Below, piece after piece: positions 36,595 through 46,210 of a DNA stretch of 64,000 nucleotides. The notes beneath the pieces were generated by a model. That model was not told the origin of the DNA. It worked only from the letters and a program-made list of their open reading frames with translations, and made no database searches. The stretch is from Desulfobacteraceae bacterium (lineage in GTDB: Bacteria; Desulfobacterota; Desulfobacteria; Desulfobacterales; Desulfobacteraceae), in NCBI GenBank assembly GCA_024225635.1, contig JAAEMK010001005.1, positions 1 to 64,000 of the forward strand. The letters are read 5' to 3'. The first letter of the stretch is position 1. Each line of letters opens with the position of its first letter. A program made the translations under genes and the position numbers.

Positions 36595-37497
36595 ATGATG
36601 AGAAAAATTATTTTTATACTAGTGGCAATGTTTTTGGGAGTTCATGGGGGAGCAGCCGGGGCCGATGACTATAAAATAGGGGTTTTGGCAAAACGGGGGG
36701 CGATCAAGGCACTAAAGAAATGGAAGGCAACCGGTGAATACCTGACCTCACAAATACCTGGAGCAACATTCGAAATCGTTCCCCTTGATTTTGATCAGGT
36801 AAACCCGGCCGTTCAAAATAGCAAAGTTGATTTTTTCCTTGTAAATTCCTCAATGTTTGTCACCGCAAAGATAAGATACAACGCCTCGGCAATTGCTACC
36901 ATGATTAACAGCAGACAGGGAAAGGCGCTGAAATCTTTTGGCGGAGTTATCATTACCTCCATCGATAACGACGACATCAACAGCTTGAAAGATATGAAAG
37001 GAAGAAGCTTCATGGCTGTCAAAAAGAGTTCTTTCGGCGGCTGGCAAATGGCCTATAATGAAATGAAGAGCGCCGGCATTGATCCGTTTAAAGATTTTTC
37101 CAAGCTGGAATTTGGCGGAAAGCATGACAATGTCGCCCTGGCGGTTCTGAATATGGTGGCTGACTGCGGAACCGTACGAACCGATACACTGGAACGAATG
37201 ACTGCCGAGGGGCTCATTGATATTGAAGATTTAAAAATCATCAACCAGCAGTCCCATCCGGGTTTCCCGTTTGTGTGCAGTACCCCGCTGTACCCGGAAT
37301 GGCCCCTTGCCAAAACGGAAAAGACACCATCGTCCATAGCAAAAAAGGTTACTGAAGCCTTAAAACAACTAAAAAAATCGGATCTTGCGACAAGAAATGC
37401 CAGAATCGTAGGCTGGACAGATCCGCTGGATTACAATCCGGTTGAACAGCTGCAAGGTTCACTGAATGTGGGTGCATTTGCCGTGAATAGCAAATAA
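36595..37497 (+). CDS. PhnD-like periplasmic binding protein
   Basis: A 300-aa exported protein of the phosphate/phosphite/phosphonate-binding (PhnD/type II) family. A signal peptide (MMRKIIFILVAMFLGVHGGA) is followed by YKIGVLAKRGAIKALKKWKATGEYL, FEIVPLDFDQ, VDFFLVNSSMFV and DMKGRSFMAVKKSSFGGWQM. No phosphonate ABC genes are nearby. Instead three chemoreceptors follow on the same strand, starting 27 nt after its stop. This suggests a sensory rather than transport role, delivering a ligand to the receptors (inference). The last codons LQGSLNVGAFAVNSK are duplicated in part before the second receptor. Confidence 0.85.
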   Translation: MMRKIIFILVAMFLGVHGGAAGADDYKIGVLAKRGAIKALKKWKATGEYLTSQIPGATFEIVPLDFDQVNPAVQNSKVDFFLVNSSMFVTAKIRYNASAIATMINSRQGKALKSFGGVIITSIDNDDINSLKDMKGRSFMAVKKSSFGGWQMAYNEMKSAGIDPFKDFSKLEFGGKHDNVALAVLNMVADCGTVRTDTLERMTAEGLIDIEDLKIINQQSHPGFPFVCSTPLYPEWPLAKTEKTPSSIAKKVTEALKQLKKSDLATRNARIVGWTDPLDYNPVEQLQGSLNVGAFAVNSK

Positions 37498-37500
37498 TTG

Positions 37501-37527
37501 CGTTCATCAGGTGGAGGGCTTACGATG
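37501..37527 (+). repeat. Shared leader repeat, copy 1
   Basis: CGTTCATCAGGTGGAGG at 37501-37517 recurs exactly at 39465-39481. In both cases it lies 24 nt before a chemoreceptor ATG and holds that gene's GGTGGAGG ribosome site. It marks the duplicated unit. Confidence 0.85.
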
Positions 37528-39408
37528 TTATATAGAATCTTAAACGGTGGATTGAGACAAACACTGATGATCACGACAATCCTGTCCCTTGTATTTTGTA
37601 TCACCATATTGTTGATCATCATCACCAATATCCAGAGCAATCAACTGAAACAGCTGAATGAGTCTGTCAATGGCGCCGTAGAGAAAAACAATTCGGAAAC
37701 AAAAGAAAAATTCATCACACTGGCAAACAAGGTAAGCGATGATTTAAAGGTAGATTTAGGAAGTACATCGGACACCTTGGCCATTGAGATCAGCAAAAAG
37801 ATTGTCGGTCAAACCGAAATCCTGGTACAGCAGATAAGCTCCGACCTGGAAACAGGGCTACACGATAGTGCCAATGCATTGGCGGCTTTACTGATTCAGG
37901 TCGCGCCATCATCCATTGTGACAAACAATTTTCTGGCGCTGAACAATTATGTAAAATCCGCTTCCCATAGCGCGAATGTCATATTCGCGATATTTCTAAA
38001 ACCGGACGGCAAGCCTTTGACACGGTATTTCAATAAAAAGAATCCTAACATCAAAAAATATTTAAAAACAGGAGAAGGAAGAAAAAAAACAGACAAAATA
38101 CTAAATGCCTCCCAAAAAGATAAAACGGTTTTTTTTGTTAAGAGATCCGTGGTCGTGGAAGGACGAAATTATGGTAACCTGCTGCTTTGTGTCAGCCAGG
38201 CAGCCACAAATCAAAAAATTCAGCGACTATCACAAAACTTTATCAACTTAAACAAGAGCATCGGACAGAAAACCACATCGGATCTGGGAAGCATGGCCAA
38301 AACCGTTGCCGACAAGGTGGAAAGAAATCTGTTTGAGGCAAGAACCATCAGCAGCGCTGCGACAGGCAATATTTCCACCAAGGTAAAAACCATCACCACC
38401 CAAATAAAGCACAAAACCGGGCAGGTGGTATTGGCATTGGGTTTTTTCACCATCCTCATTAACATGGGGATCATGTTCATCGTCATATCACGGCTTTCCA
38501 AAGTGATAAACAATACGATCAAAGGGTTGAACCACGATGCGGACCAGGTCTCAGCGGCATCCGGTGTTGTGTTTTCTTCCAGCCAGTCCTTGGCGGAAGG
38601 GGTCTTGAACCAGGCTTCATCCATTGAAGAAACCGGCGCCTCCCTGGAAGGCATCGCCGCCATGACTAAACAGAATGCCGGCAATGCCGGTAAGGCGGAC
38701 CAGCTGATGCAAGAGACCAACCATGTGATCTCAAAGGCCAATGCGGCCATGGGAGAACTGATCGCATCCATGGATGAAATTTCAGCTGCCAGTAAGGAAA
38801 CATCGAAAATCGTGAAAACCATTGATGAAATTGCCTTTCAGACCAATTTACTGGCGTTAAACGCATCTGTGGAGGCTGCCCGTGCCGGTGAAGCCGGTGC
38901 CGGATTTGCGGTTGTGGCTGAGGAGGTCAGGAACCTGGCCATGCGAGCTGCCGACGCTGCCGGAAATACATCCGACCTCATTGAAACCACCGTAAAAAAG
39001 ATCATGGACGGTTCCCAGCTGGTAAACGTGACCAATGACACCTTTTCCAGGGTGTTGGGAAGCGCAAAGCAAGTTGGGGAAATTGTAGGTGACATTGCGG
39101 TGACGTCCGGAGAACAGTCCTCCGGCATAGAGAAGGTAAACAACGCCGTAGCCGAAGTGGATAAAGTTGTCCAGCAAAATGCCGCCAATGCCGAAGCCTC
39201 CGCATCCGCATCAGAGAAACTGAATCAGCAGTCCGTGCAGATGAAAGGGTATATTCGTGATCTTATCATCCTGATGGAAGGTTCGAAGGCCCCTGGTAAA
39301 ATCCAGGAAGAAGAATCCGTTTACCAGACACCAACAATGGAATTACCCATGCCCAGTCAGGCAAACGAAGAGGCAGACCCAGGTCAATATCCCGTCATCC
39401 CTGTTTAG
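37525..39408 (+). CDS. Methyl-accepting chemotaxis protein, first of three tandem paralogs
   Basis: A 627-aa receptor. Helix 1 (about 10-40) is followed by a long helical stretch, then a small mixed domain near 140-220 ([22 protein letters not shown] ... [17 protein letters not shown]), and a second helical stretch. Helix 2 is [22 protein letters not shown]. The signalling core is [19 protein letters not shown] ... [18 protein letters not shown]. The ATG at 37525 is preferred to a TTG at 37498 because GGTGGAGG lies at the right distance and the leader repeat supports it. With the PhnD-like protein upstream it is likely a binding-protein-dependent receptor (inference). Confidence 0.93.
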   Translation: MLYRILNGGLRQTLMITTILSLVFCITILLIIITNIQSNQLKQLNESVNGAVEKNNSETKEKFITLANKVSDDLKVDLGSTSDTLAIEISKKIVGQTEILVQQISSDLETGLHDSANALAALLIQVAPSSIVTNNFLALNNYVKSASHSANVIFAIFLKPDGKPLTRYFNKKNPNIKKYLKTGEGRKKTDKILNASQKDKTVFFVKRSVVVEGRNYGNLLLCVSQAATNQKIQRLSQNFINLNKSIGQKTTSDLGSMAKTVADKVERNLFEARTISSAATGNISTKVKTITTQIKHKTGQVVLALGFFTILINMGIMFIVISRLSKVINNTIKGLNHDADQVSAASGVVFSSSQSLAEGVLNQASSIEETGASLEGIAAMTKQNAGNAGKADQLMQETNHVISKANAAMGELIASMDEISAASKETSKIVKTIDEIAFQTNLLALNASVEAARAGEAGAGFAVVAEEVRNLAMRAADAAGNTSDLIETTVKKIMDGSQLVNVTNDTFSRVLGSAKQVGEIVGDIAVTSGEQSSGIEKVNNAVAEVDKVVQQNAANAEASASASEKLNQQSVQMKGYIRDLIILMEGSKAPGKIQEEESVYQTPTMELPMPSQANEEADPGQYPVIPV

Positions 39409-39413
39409 CTATT

Positions 39414-39464
39414 TTGCAACGGTTCCTGCATGTGGGTGTGTTTGGCGTAAACAAAAACAACTTC
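39414..39464 (+). pseudogene. Remnant of the PhnD-like gene 3' end between receptors 1 and 2
   Basis: Read in frame, 39414-39464 gives [17 protein letters not shown], matching LQGSLNVGAFAVNSK-stop at the end of the PhnD-like gene (37450-37497) codon by codon, with the stop changed. The following RSSGGGFTM matches RSSGGGLTM before receptor 1. This is a scar of a tandem duplication that copied the end of the binding-protein gene together with the receptor gene. Confidence 0.8.
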
Positions 39465-39488
39465 CGTTCATCAGGTGGAGGTTTTACG

Positions 39489-41333
39489 ATGAGATCCCAA
39501 ATTTTAAGCGGTGGATTGAAACAAACACTGATGATTACAACAGTACTCTCTCTTGCTTTTTGTATCACCCTCTTGTTAATCATCATTACCAACATTCAGA
39601 GTAATCAACTGAAACAACTCAATGACCATGTTCATGGTTCCATAGAAAAGAACAATTCAGAAACAAAGGAAAAGTTTGCGACACTTGCAACCGGGGTAAG
39701 CGATAAACTGAAAACAAGTTCAAAGGAATTATCCGACTCCCTGGCCATTGAAATCAGCAGCAAATTTAAATCCCACATCAAGGAGGTCAAGGGGGACCTG
39801 GAAACGAGCCTGAAAGAGAATGCAGCGGCATTGTCAAATTTACTGGTTCAGGTCGCGCCGTCAGCCATTGTGACAAGCAATTTCCTGGATATGATCAATT
39901 ACGTCAAATCCGCTTCCTACAATAAGAATGTTGTCTATGCCATCTTTTTGAAACCGGACGGAAAGCCTTTGACACGGTATTTCAATAAGAGAAACCCCAT
40001 CATCAAAAGATATTTAAAAACAGGGAAAGAACGGAAAAAGATCGACAGGATTTTAAATGCCTCAAAGAAAGACAGCACGGTGTTTCTGCTTGAAAAACCT
40101 GTGCTAGTGGAAGAACAAAATTATGGTTCCCTGGTGCTTTGCATCAGCAAGACCGCCACAAACAATAAGATCGCTCAAATTTCTCAGGATCTCATGACTT
40201 TAAACCGTAGCATTGAGCAAAAGACAACAGCGGATCTGGCAGTTATGACTAAAACCGTTGCCGCTAAGATTGAAAAAGATCTATTTAATCTCAGAACCAT
40301 TAACAGCACTGCGACAACCAATGTTTCCACCAAGGTAAAAACAATCACAACCCAGATGAAGCGTAAAATCTGGCAGGTGGTATTGGCATTGGGACTTTTG
40401 ACCATAATTCTCATTATCTCCATCATGTTCATCGTCATATCAAGGCTTTCCAGGGTTATACACAATAGCATCACAGGGCTGAACAACGATGCGGATCAGG
40501 TGTCGATCACATCCGGGATTGTGCTTTCTTCCAGCCAGTCGTTGGCGGAAGGGGCCTCGGAGCAGGCTTCATCCATTGAAGAGACCAGCGCCTCGTTGGA
40601 TGAGATCGCCTCCATGACAAGGCAGAATGCCGGCAATGCCGGTCAGGCGGACCTGCTGATGAACGAAACCAACAATGTTATCAGGAAGGCCAACACCGCA
40701 ATGGGTGAATTGATCACATCCATGGATGACATTTCAGAGGCCAGCAAAGAAACGTCAATGATTGTTAAAACCATTGATGAGATTGCCTTTCAGACCAATT
40801 TACTGGCGCTGAACGCATCGGTGGAGGCGGCCCGGGCGGGTGAAGCCGGGGCCGGGTTTGCAGTTGTGGCGGATGAGGTCCGGAATCTGGCCATGCGGGC
40901 TGCCGACGCTGCCAGGAATACGTCGGACCTTATTGAAACAACCGTAACAAAAATCATGGACGGTTCCCAGCTGGTCAACATAGCTAATGACACCTTTTCC
41001 AAGGTATCTGAAAGCGCAAAAGACGTGGGGGAACTTGTCGGTGAAATTGCGGTAACGTCCGGGGAACAGTCCTCCGGCATAGAACAGATGAACAAAGCCG
41101 TTGCCGAGGTGGACAAAGTTGTCCAGCAAAATGCCGCCAGTGCGGAAGAATCGGCATTGGCATCGGAAGAGCTGAATATGCAGTCCGTGCAGATGAAAGG
41201 GTATATTCGAAATCTGGTCGTTATTCTGGAAGGTTCACGGGCAAGGGTTCATAATCAGCAAATAGATCCATCCGTGGCCGGTCGAGCAAAAGAAGAGGCA
41301 TCTTCAAGCCGATCCCCCATCAGCGAGAATTAG
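39489..41333 (+). CDS. Methyl-accepting chemotaxis protein, second tandem paralog
   Basis: A 614-aa receptor close to its neighbours throughout: same N-terminal helix ([21 protein letters not shown]), same extracytoplasmic unit ([20 protein letters not shown]), same second helix and near-identical signalling core ([36 protein letters not shown]). Differences are mostly in the periplasmic helices, so the ligand or partner may differ. ATG 39489 follows the shared GGTGGAGG leader; an earlier frame start at 39414 is the binding-protein scar. Confidence 0.93.
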   Translation: MRSQILSGGLKQTLMITTVLSLAFCITLLLIIITNIQSNQLKQLNDHVHGSIEKNNSETKEKFATLATGVSDKLKTSSKELSDSLAIEISSKFKSHIKEVKGDLETSLKENAAALSNLLVQVAPSAIVTSNFLDMINYVKSASYNKNVVYAIFLKPDGKPLTRYFNKRNPIIKRYLKTGKERKKIDRILNASKKDSTVFLLEKPVLVEEQNYGSLVLCISKTATNNKIAQISQDLMTLNRSIEQKTTADLAVMTKTVAAKIEKDLFNLRTINSTATTNVSTKVKTITTQMKRKIWQVVLALGLLTIILIISIMFIVISRLSRVIHNSITGLNNDADQVSITSGIVLSSSQSLAEGASEQASSIEETSASLDEIASMTRQNAGNAGQADLLMNETNNVIRKANTAMGELITSMDDISEASKETSMIVKTIDEIAFQTNLLALNASVEAARAGEAGAGFAVVADEVRNLAMRAADAARNTSDLIETTVTKIMDGSQLVNIANDTFSKVSESAKDVGELVGEIAVTSGEQSSGIEQMNKAVAEVDKVVQQNAASAEESALASEELNMQSVQMKGYIRNLVVILEGSRARVHNQQIDPSVAGRAKEEASSSRSPISEN

Positions 41334-41386
41334 TCATTTTGCAATAAATCGCCAATCTTTTTTGTTGTTCAGAAGGAGGAGGTTGA

Positions 41387-43291
41387 ATGCGATCCAAACT
41401 ATTAAGCGGCGGATTAAGACAAACACTGATGATAACGACAATAATGTCCCTTGCATTGTGCATTACCATATTGTTAATCATCATTACCCAAATCCAGAGC
41501 AATCAACTTAAACAGCTGAATGACTACGTTTATGGAGCCTTGGAAAAGAACATTTCAGACACAAATGAAAAATTTGAGACACTTGCAAACAGGGTGAACG
41601 ATAAATTAAAGCACAGTTCCGGGGAATTATCGCGCTCTTTGTCCATTGAAATCAGCAAAAAAATCCAGCCCCACGTTGACGAGGTGCAGGCAGACCTGGA
41701 AGCAGACCTGAAGGAGAATGCCAATGCATTGTCTGATTTAATGGTTCAGGTCGCGCCTTCAGCCATTGTGACAAACGATTTTCTGGAACTGCTCAATTAC
41801 ATCAAATCCGCTTCCCACGGTGCAAACGTTGTATATGCCATATTTTTAAAACCAAACGGCAAACCTTTGACACGGTATTTCAATAAAAAAAACCCAATCA
41901 TCAAAGAGTATTTGAAAACAGGTAAGGGAAAAAATAAACTCGCCAGGATCTTGAATGCCTCAAAAAAAGATGGGACGGTATTTTTTGTTGAGAAATCCGT
42001 GATTGTGGAAGGGCGAGATTATGGAACCCTGCGGCTGTGTACCAGCAAGGCATCCACAAACGAAAAGATCGATCAGATTTCTCAAGACCTTAACAACTTA
42101 AACAAGAGCATTGAGCAAAAAACGACAACGGATCTGGCAAGTATGGCTGAAGGCGTTGCCTCTCAGATTGAAAAAGATCTATTTGCCCTCAGATCCATTA
42201 ACAACACTGCTATAAACGATATTTCCACCAAGGTAAAAGCAATCACAAATCAAATGAAGCAGAAAACAGGGCTGCTGGTATTGGCATTGGGCATCTTGAC
42301 CATCATTATCATTATCGGTATCATGTTCATCGTCATATCAAGGCTTTCCAAGGTGATAAACAAGAGCATTACAGGGTTAAACAACGAGACGGATCAGGTC
42401 ACAACCACATCCGGTCTTGTGCTCTCTTCCAGCCAGTTTTTGGCAGAAGGGGTTTCGGAACAGGCTTCATCCATTGAAGAGACCGGAGCCTCGCTGGAAG
42501 AAATCGCCTCCATGACCCGACAGAATGCCGACAATGCCGGTCAGGCGGACCTGCTGATGAATGAGACCAACAATGTGATTGTAAAGGCCAATGCGGCCAT
42601 GGATGAACTGATCGCATCCATGGATGAAATTTCAGAAGCCAGTAAGGAAACGTCGAAAATTGTTAAAACCATAGATGAAATTGCCTTCCAGACCAATCTA
42701 CTCGCGTTGAACGCATCGGTGGAGGCGGCCCGTGCGGGTGAAGCGGGTGCGGGATTTGCGGTTGTGGCGGATGAGGTCCGGAATCTGGCCATGCGAGCTG
42801 CCGACGCGGCCAGGAATACGTCCGACCTCATTGAAACAACCGTAAAAAAAATCATGGACGGTTCCCAGTTGGTGAACATGGCCAATGAGACCTTTTCCAA
42901 AGTATCGGAAAGCGCAAAAAAAGTAGGGGACCTTGTCGGTAAAATTGCGGTAACGTCTGGGGATCAGTCCTCAGGCATAGAGCAGATAAACAGGGCCGTT
43001 GCCGAGGTGGAAAAAGTTGTTCAGCAAAATGCCGCCAATGCGGAAGAATCCGCCTCCGCATCCGAAGAGCTGAATAAACAATCCGTGCAGATGAAAGGGT
43101 ATATTCGTGATCTGATCGTCATTCTGGAAGGTTCAAGGGCCGGGATTGAGAATCGGGAAAAAAAATCGGGGGAGGCGTTGGCCTCCCCCGTCAGGGAATT
43201 ACATGTTCTTTCGTTTCAAGGCAATGGATATGCAGAACGCTGCCCCGCCCCAGGTGATACCCAGGCCGAACAGCATCATGATAACAGCTGA
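41387..43291 (+). CDS. Methyl-accepting chemotaxis protein, third tandem paralog with antisense-encoded tail
   Basis: A 634-aa receptor of the same kind ([51 protein letters not shown] core). The ATG follows AAGGAGGAGG. Its last 45 or so residues are unlike the other two receptors: this part runs through the terminator and the whole antisense strand of the small metS-type gene of the next operon. The original stop has probably been lost, and the tail read is a by-product (inference). Function of the receptor should be unaffected, as the signalling domain ends before it. Confidence 0.92.
   Translation: MRSKLLSGGLRQTLMITTIMSLALCITILLIIITQIQSNQLKQLNDYVYGALEKNISDTNEKFETLANRVNDKLKHSSGELSRSLSIEISKKIQPHVDEVQADLEADLKENANALSDLMVQVAPSAIVTNDFLELLNYIKSASHGANVVYAIFLKPNGKPLTRYFNKKNPIIKEYLKTGKGKNKLARILNASKKDGTVFFVEKSVIVEGRDYGTLRLCTSKASTNEKIDQISQDLNNLNKSIEQKTTTDLASMAEGVASQIEKDLFALRSINNTAINDISTKVKAITNQMKQKTGLLVLALGILTIIIIIGIMFIVISRLSKVINKSITGLNNETDQVTTTSGLVLSSSQFLAEGVSEQASSIEETGASLEEIASMTRQNADNAGQADLLMNETNNVIVKANAAMDELIASMDEISEASKETSKIVKTIDEIAFQTNLLALNASVEAARAGEAGAGFAVVADEVRNLAMRAADAARNTSDLIETTVKKIMDGSQLVNMANETFSKVSESAKKVGDLVGKIAVTSGDQSSGIEQINRAVAEVEKVVQQNAANAEESASASEELNKQSVQMKGYIRDLIVILEGSRAGIENREKKSGEALASPVRELHVLSFQGNGYAERCPAPGDTQAEQHHDNS
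43158..43190 (-). terminator. Intrinsic terminator of the NSS-metS operon, inside the third receptor gene
   Basis: CGGGGGAGGC and GCCTCCCCCG (43167-43176, 43181-43190) pair perfectly over 10 bp with the loop GTTG. On the minus strand the stem is followed directly by ATTTTTTTT (43166-43158). It lies 9 nt after the metS-type stop, so it ends the transporter transcript from the right. Confidence 0.85.
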
Positions 43292-43300
43292 TGTCTCCAT
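43199..43300 (-). CDS. metS: MetS-type small subunit of the NSS transporter
   Basis: A 33-aa protein, METSAVIMMLFGLGITWGG then AAFCISIALKRKNM. It is a single membrane helix with the pattern of the methionine/alanine importer small subunit MetS, which is coded next to NSS transporters in many bacteria. AAGGAG lies 8 nt before the ATG, and the gene starts 16 nt after the NSS stop and ends at a strong terminator. It is needed for function of some NSS proteins. It is too short for most gene callers and overlaps the receptor 3 tail on the opposite strand. Confidence 0.82.
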   Translation of the reverse strand: METSAVIMMLFGLGITWGGAAFCISIALKRKNM

Positions 43301-43316
43301 GTTGACTCTCCTTAAC

Positions 43317-44819
43317 TTAGCGGTTTGATTCAACAGGGCTTTTTGCTGCGCCCTTTCCCATTAACGTGGTTGTCTGGAGAAGAAATCCGATCACCACAAC
43401 CATCACAACGACAAACCACCCAAAGTAGAAGAGCGCATCCGCAGGATAGTCTCCATAGGGCACCCGGATATCTTCGATAAGTTTGGCAACGCTGATATAA
43501 CCCAGGACCAGGGGAGTTACGAACTTCAGACAGAAGAGCCACCAGTTGCCCACGGCAAAATCCGAGGTACGGTTGATGTGCTTCTGGAAGGTTTCGAGCT
43601 TGCAGAACCATGCCAGCATGATGATCTCCACAAGGCCTGCCGTAAGGACACCGAAATTGTTGATAAAATGATCGACAATATCAAGAATATAGAGACCGCT
43701 GTTGGTGGCGAAGATCGTTCCGGTGAACAAGCCGAGGAGACAATAGATGGTCACGGCTTTTTTCCGGTTCAGGTCAAACTTGCCCATGAGGGAAGCAACA
43801 CAGGTCTCGCAGATGGAGATGTGGGAACTCAGGCCCGCAAAGATCAGGGCCGTGAAGAAGAGGGTTCCGAAAAACACGGGACTTGGCAGATAGTTGATCG
43901 CCTTGGGAATGGTCACAAAGGCGAGGCCAACACCGGATTTGACAACCTTGTCCACGCCCACACCCTGGTTCAACGCCATGTTGCCGAGAACTGAAAAGAC
44001 CAGGATTCCAGAGATGATGCTGAAACCGCAGTTTGCAAAGGCAGTGATAAAGGCGTTGTTGTTGATGTCCGACTCCTTGGGCAGATAGCTCGAATAGGTG
44101 AGCATGATGGCAAAACCGATGCTCAACGAGTAGAAAAGCTGGCCATAGGCCGCAACCCAGACGTTGATATCGAGAAGGGCCTTGAAATCAGGCTTGAACA
44201 ACCAGTTGAGTCCCTCGTGGGAACCGGGCAGGGTAACGGCCCTGACCGTGATGATGAGAACCATGACGAACAGGATGGGCATGAAGATCTTGCTGGCGGT
44301 CTCGATGCCTTTTTTGACACCCTTGAAAAGCACAAACCAGCAGATGCCCCAGGCCGCAACAACAGAGGCGAATATGGGCCAGCGGATGCCGCCCACATTC
44401 AGGGGGCCGTCCGAAAGCGCCAGGAACTCCTTAAAGAAGAAATCCCCGGTATCCGCACCCCAGCCCTGGTTAAAGGCAAGAAAGAGATAGGAAATGGACC
44501 AGCCGACAACGGCGACATAGTAAATGGAGATGACAAAACAGACCAGCACCTGCCACCATCCGACCCACTCCCACCGCTTGGACAGTTTTGCAAAGATCTG
44601 GGGCGCCGACCCCCGGTACTTGTGACCTGCACCGAATTCAAGGATCAAAAATGGAATACCAGCGGTAAGCATTGCAAAAAGGTAGGGCACAAAAAACGCG
44701 CCGCCCCCGTTTTCATAGGCCACATAGGGAAAACGCCAGATGTTGCCAAGGCCGATGGCAGATCCGATGGCGGCCAGTACAAAACCGACTCGAGTTCCCC
44801 ATTGTTCTCGTTGTTGCAT
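43317..44819 (-). CDS. Sodium-dependent NSS-family amino-acid transporter
   Basis: A 500-aa transporter with twelve helices of the LeuT fold. Helix 1 holds the family mark FVLAAIGSAIGLGNIWRFPYVAYENGGGAF, with the unwound sodium and substrate site, and PYLFAMLTAGIPFLILEF follows. Helices 6-8 are represented by FYSLSIGFAIMLTYSSYL and later GLSSHISICE. Together with the small subunit downstream it is likely a Na+-driven importer of alanine, methionine or other neutral amino acids. The exact substrate is not assignable. Confidence 0.93.
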   Translation of the reverse strand: MQQREQWGTRVGFVLAAIGSAIGLGNIWRFPYVAYENGGGAFFVPYLFAMLTAGIPFLILEFGAGHKYRGSAPQIFAKLSKRWEWVGWWQVLVCFVISIYYVAVVGWSISYLFLAFNQGWGADTGDFFFKEFLALSDGPLNVGGIRWPIFASVVAAWGICWFVLFKGVKKGIETASKIFMPILFVMVLIITVRAVTLPGSHEGLNWLFKPDFKALLDINVWVAAYGQLFYSLSIGFAIMLTYSSYLPKESDINNNAFITAFANCGFSIISGILVFSVLGNMALNQGVGVDKVVKSGVGLAFVTIPKAINYLPSPVFFGTLFFTALIFAGLSSHISICETCVASLMGKFDLNRKKAVTIYCLLGLFTGTIFATNSGLYILDIVDHFINNFGVLTAGLVEIIMLAWFCKLETFQKHINRTSDFAVGNWWLFCLKFVTPLVLGYISVAKLIEDIRVPYGDYPADALFYFGWFVVVMVVVIGFLLQTTTLMGKGAAKSPVESNR

Positions 44820-45105
44820 TTAAACCTCCTGTTAAAAAAAAGATAAACAAAACAATAGGCTATACCGGATTTCTGACCGGGTGTCAAAAAATAAATGTAA
44901 TTTTTTTGAACAATTTAAGGCAATTGCCCGGGGAAAGGAGTTTTCGGAATCCCAACGGCTCCCTTGGCGGATAGTAGGAAATGGAGGTCCTACAGCTTCA
45001 AAACGGTGTTCAGCTGCTCTGTGGCATACATCTCTTTCAGCTGGGACCGAAACCCTTTGTCCGGCCCCCCTCGAACGGGACGAAGACAGAAAAAGCAGGA
45101 CTGCA

Positions 45106-45411
45106 TCAGCACCAGAGGCGAAAAACCGATGCCGCGGCCGCACCGGTCACCATGGCAAGGAGGGAATTGCCTGTGGCGGCCATGACGGCCCCCGCCATGG
45201 CAACGGCCAATCGGAAAATCCAGTCCCCGGAGGCGATTACCGGTACCAGGAGCGCCACAATGACCGATCCGGACAAAGCGTGGCAAAATATCTCCAACCG
45301 CCGGCTCCGGCCCGCCCGGGCCATGATGAACACCCCGGAGATCCGGGTGAGATAGGTTACGATCGTCATGACCGCCACCGCTGCCATGGGTGCGACATCA
45401 AAGGGTATCAT
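45106..45411 (-). CDS. azlD: AzlD-family branched-chain amino-acid export subunit
   Basis: A 101-aa membrane protein of normal AzlD length with four helices (MAAVAVMTIVTYLTRISG, then FCHALSGSVIVALLVPVIAS and MAGAVMAATGNSLLAMVTGAAAA). With AzlC it exports branched-chain or related amino acids. The ATG at 45411 lies inside the azlC end (14-nt overlap), which indicates translational coupling; a longer frame upstream is only the antisense of azlC read in another frame. Confidence 0.85.
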   Translation of the reverse strand: MIPFDVAPMAAVAVMTIVTYLTRISGVFIMARAGRSRRLEIFCHALSGSVIVALLVPVIASGDWIFRLAVAMAGAVMAATGNSLLAMVTGAAAASVFRLWC

Positions 45412-46102
45412 GGAGCACCCCCGCGATTCCGCCGGCCAGGGCGCCGGCAATGATGTGCCAGTTGCCTTCGACCATAAATGAGATGGCAAGCGAAACCATG
45501 GCCGCCGTGGCCCAGGGAAGCAAAATGCCCTTTTGTTTCCCCATGCCCATGAGCACGGTGACAAAAAAGACCGGCATCAGGAGATCCAGGCCCAGTCGTT
45601 CCGGCGCGATCACAAAACCGGTGAAACAAGCCCCCAGACCGGTGCCCGCCACCCAGGTGAACCACAACAGCAGACCGCTGCCCAAAAGGATGCCCACATC
45701 CCGCTCCCCCTTTCCATAGGCGTCCATGGAGACGGCCCAGTTGGCATCGCTCAAAACCGGTGTGATCATGGCGATCCTGTGGGCGGGCAGCCTGCCGATC
45801 CAGGGATGAAGCGATGCCCCCATGATGATGTTCCGGGCGTTCACCGCAAACAGGGTGAGCACCAGGGGAATCAGCGGAATCCGGCTCGACCAGAGATCAA
45901 GGACGGCAAACTGGGCCGCACCGGCAAAAACCAGGGCACTCATCAAAAGCGAGGTCGAAGGATCGATTCCCGCCTCCCCGGCAGACACCCCAAAGGTGAT
46001 GCCAAAGGGCAAGACGGCAACGGCCACCGGCCAGATCGCCCTTGCGCCCCTGGCTGCGCCCGCCATGGTGCAGGTCACCTCCTGTTCAAGAAAACGGCTC
46101 AT
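45398..46102 (-). CDS. azlC: AzlC-family branched-chain amino-acid export permease
   Basis: A 234-aa permease. Family strings are VAVLPFGITFGVSAGEAG, ALVFAGAAQFAVLDLW, TLFAVNARNIIMGASLHPW and LSDANWAVSMDAYGKGE. AAAGGAGG lies before the ATG. Divergent from a CGNR-type regulator gene with palindromes in the 96-bp gap, which suggests control by that protein. Confidence 0.92.
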   Translation of the reverse strand: MSRFLEQEVTCTMAGAARGARAIWPVAVAVLPFGITFGVSAGEAGIDPSTSLLMSALVFAGAAQFAVLDLWSSRIPLIPLVLTLFAVNARNIIMGASLHPWIGRLPAHRIAMITPVLSDANWAVSMDAYGKGERDVGILLGSGLLLWFTWVAGTGLGACFTGFVIAPERLGLDLLMPVFFVTVLMGMGKQKGILLPWATAAMVSLAISFMVEGNWHIIAGALAGGIAGVLHDTL

Positions 46103-46147
46103 CCATTCCTCCTTTCAGTTAAGGGTTGAGTTGTACGGCCAATGCTG

Positions 46148-46208
46148 TATAACCGTTATGGTGGTTATATACATTAAACAGAAAGACTGTCAACCCGAAT
46201 GGTGGTTA
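46148..46208. promoter_or_regulatory. Operator-like repeats between azlC and the CGNR gene
   Basis: TATAACC (46148-46154) and GGTTATA (46163-46169) form a 7-8-7 inverted repeat. The 10-mer ATGGTGGTTA occurs at 46158 and again at 46199, 41 bp apart, close to four helical turns. Two sites on one face of the DNA fit a regulator that binds both the azlCD and CGNR promoters. Confidence 0.5.
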
Positions 46209-46210
46209 GA

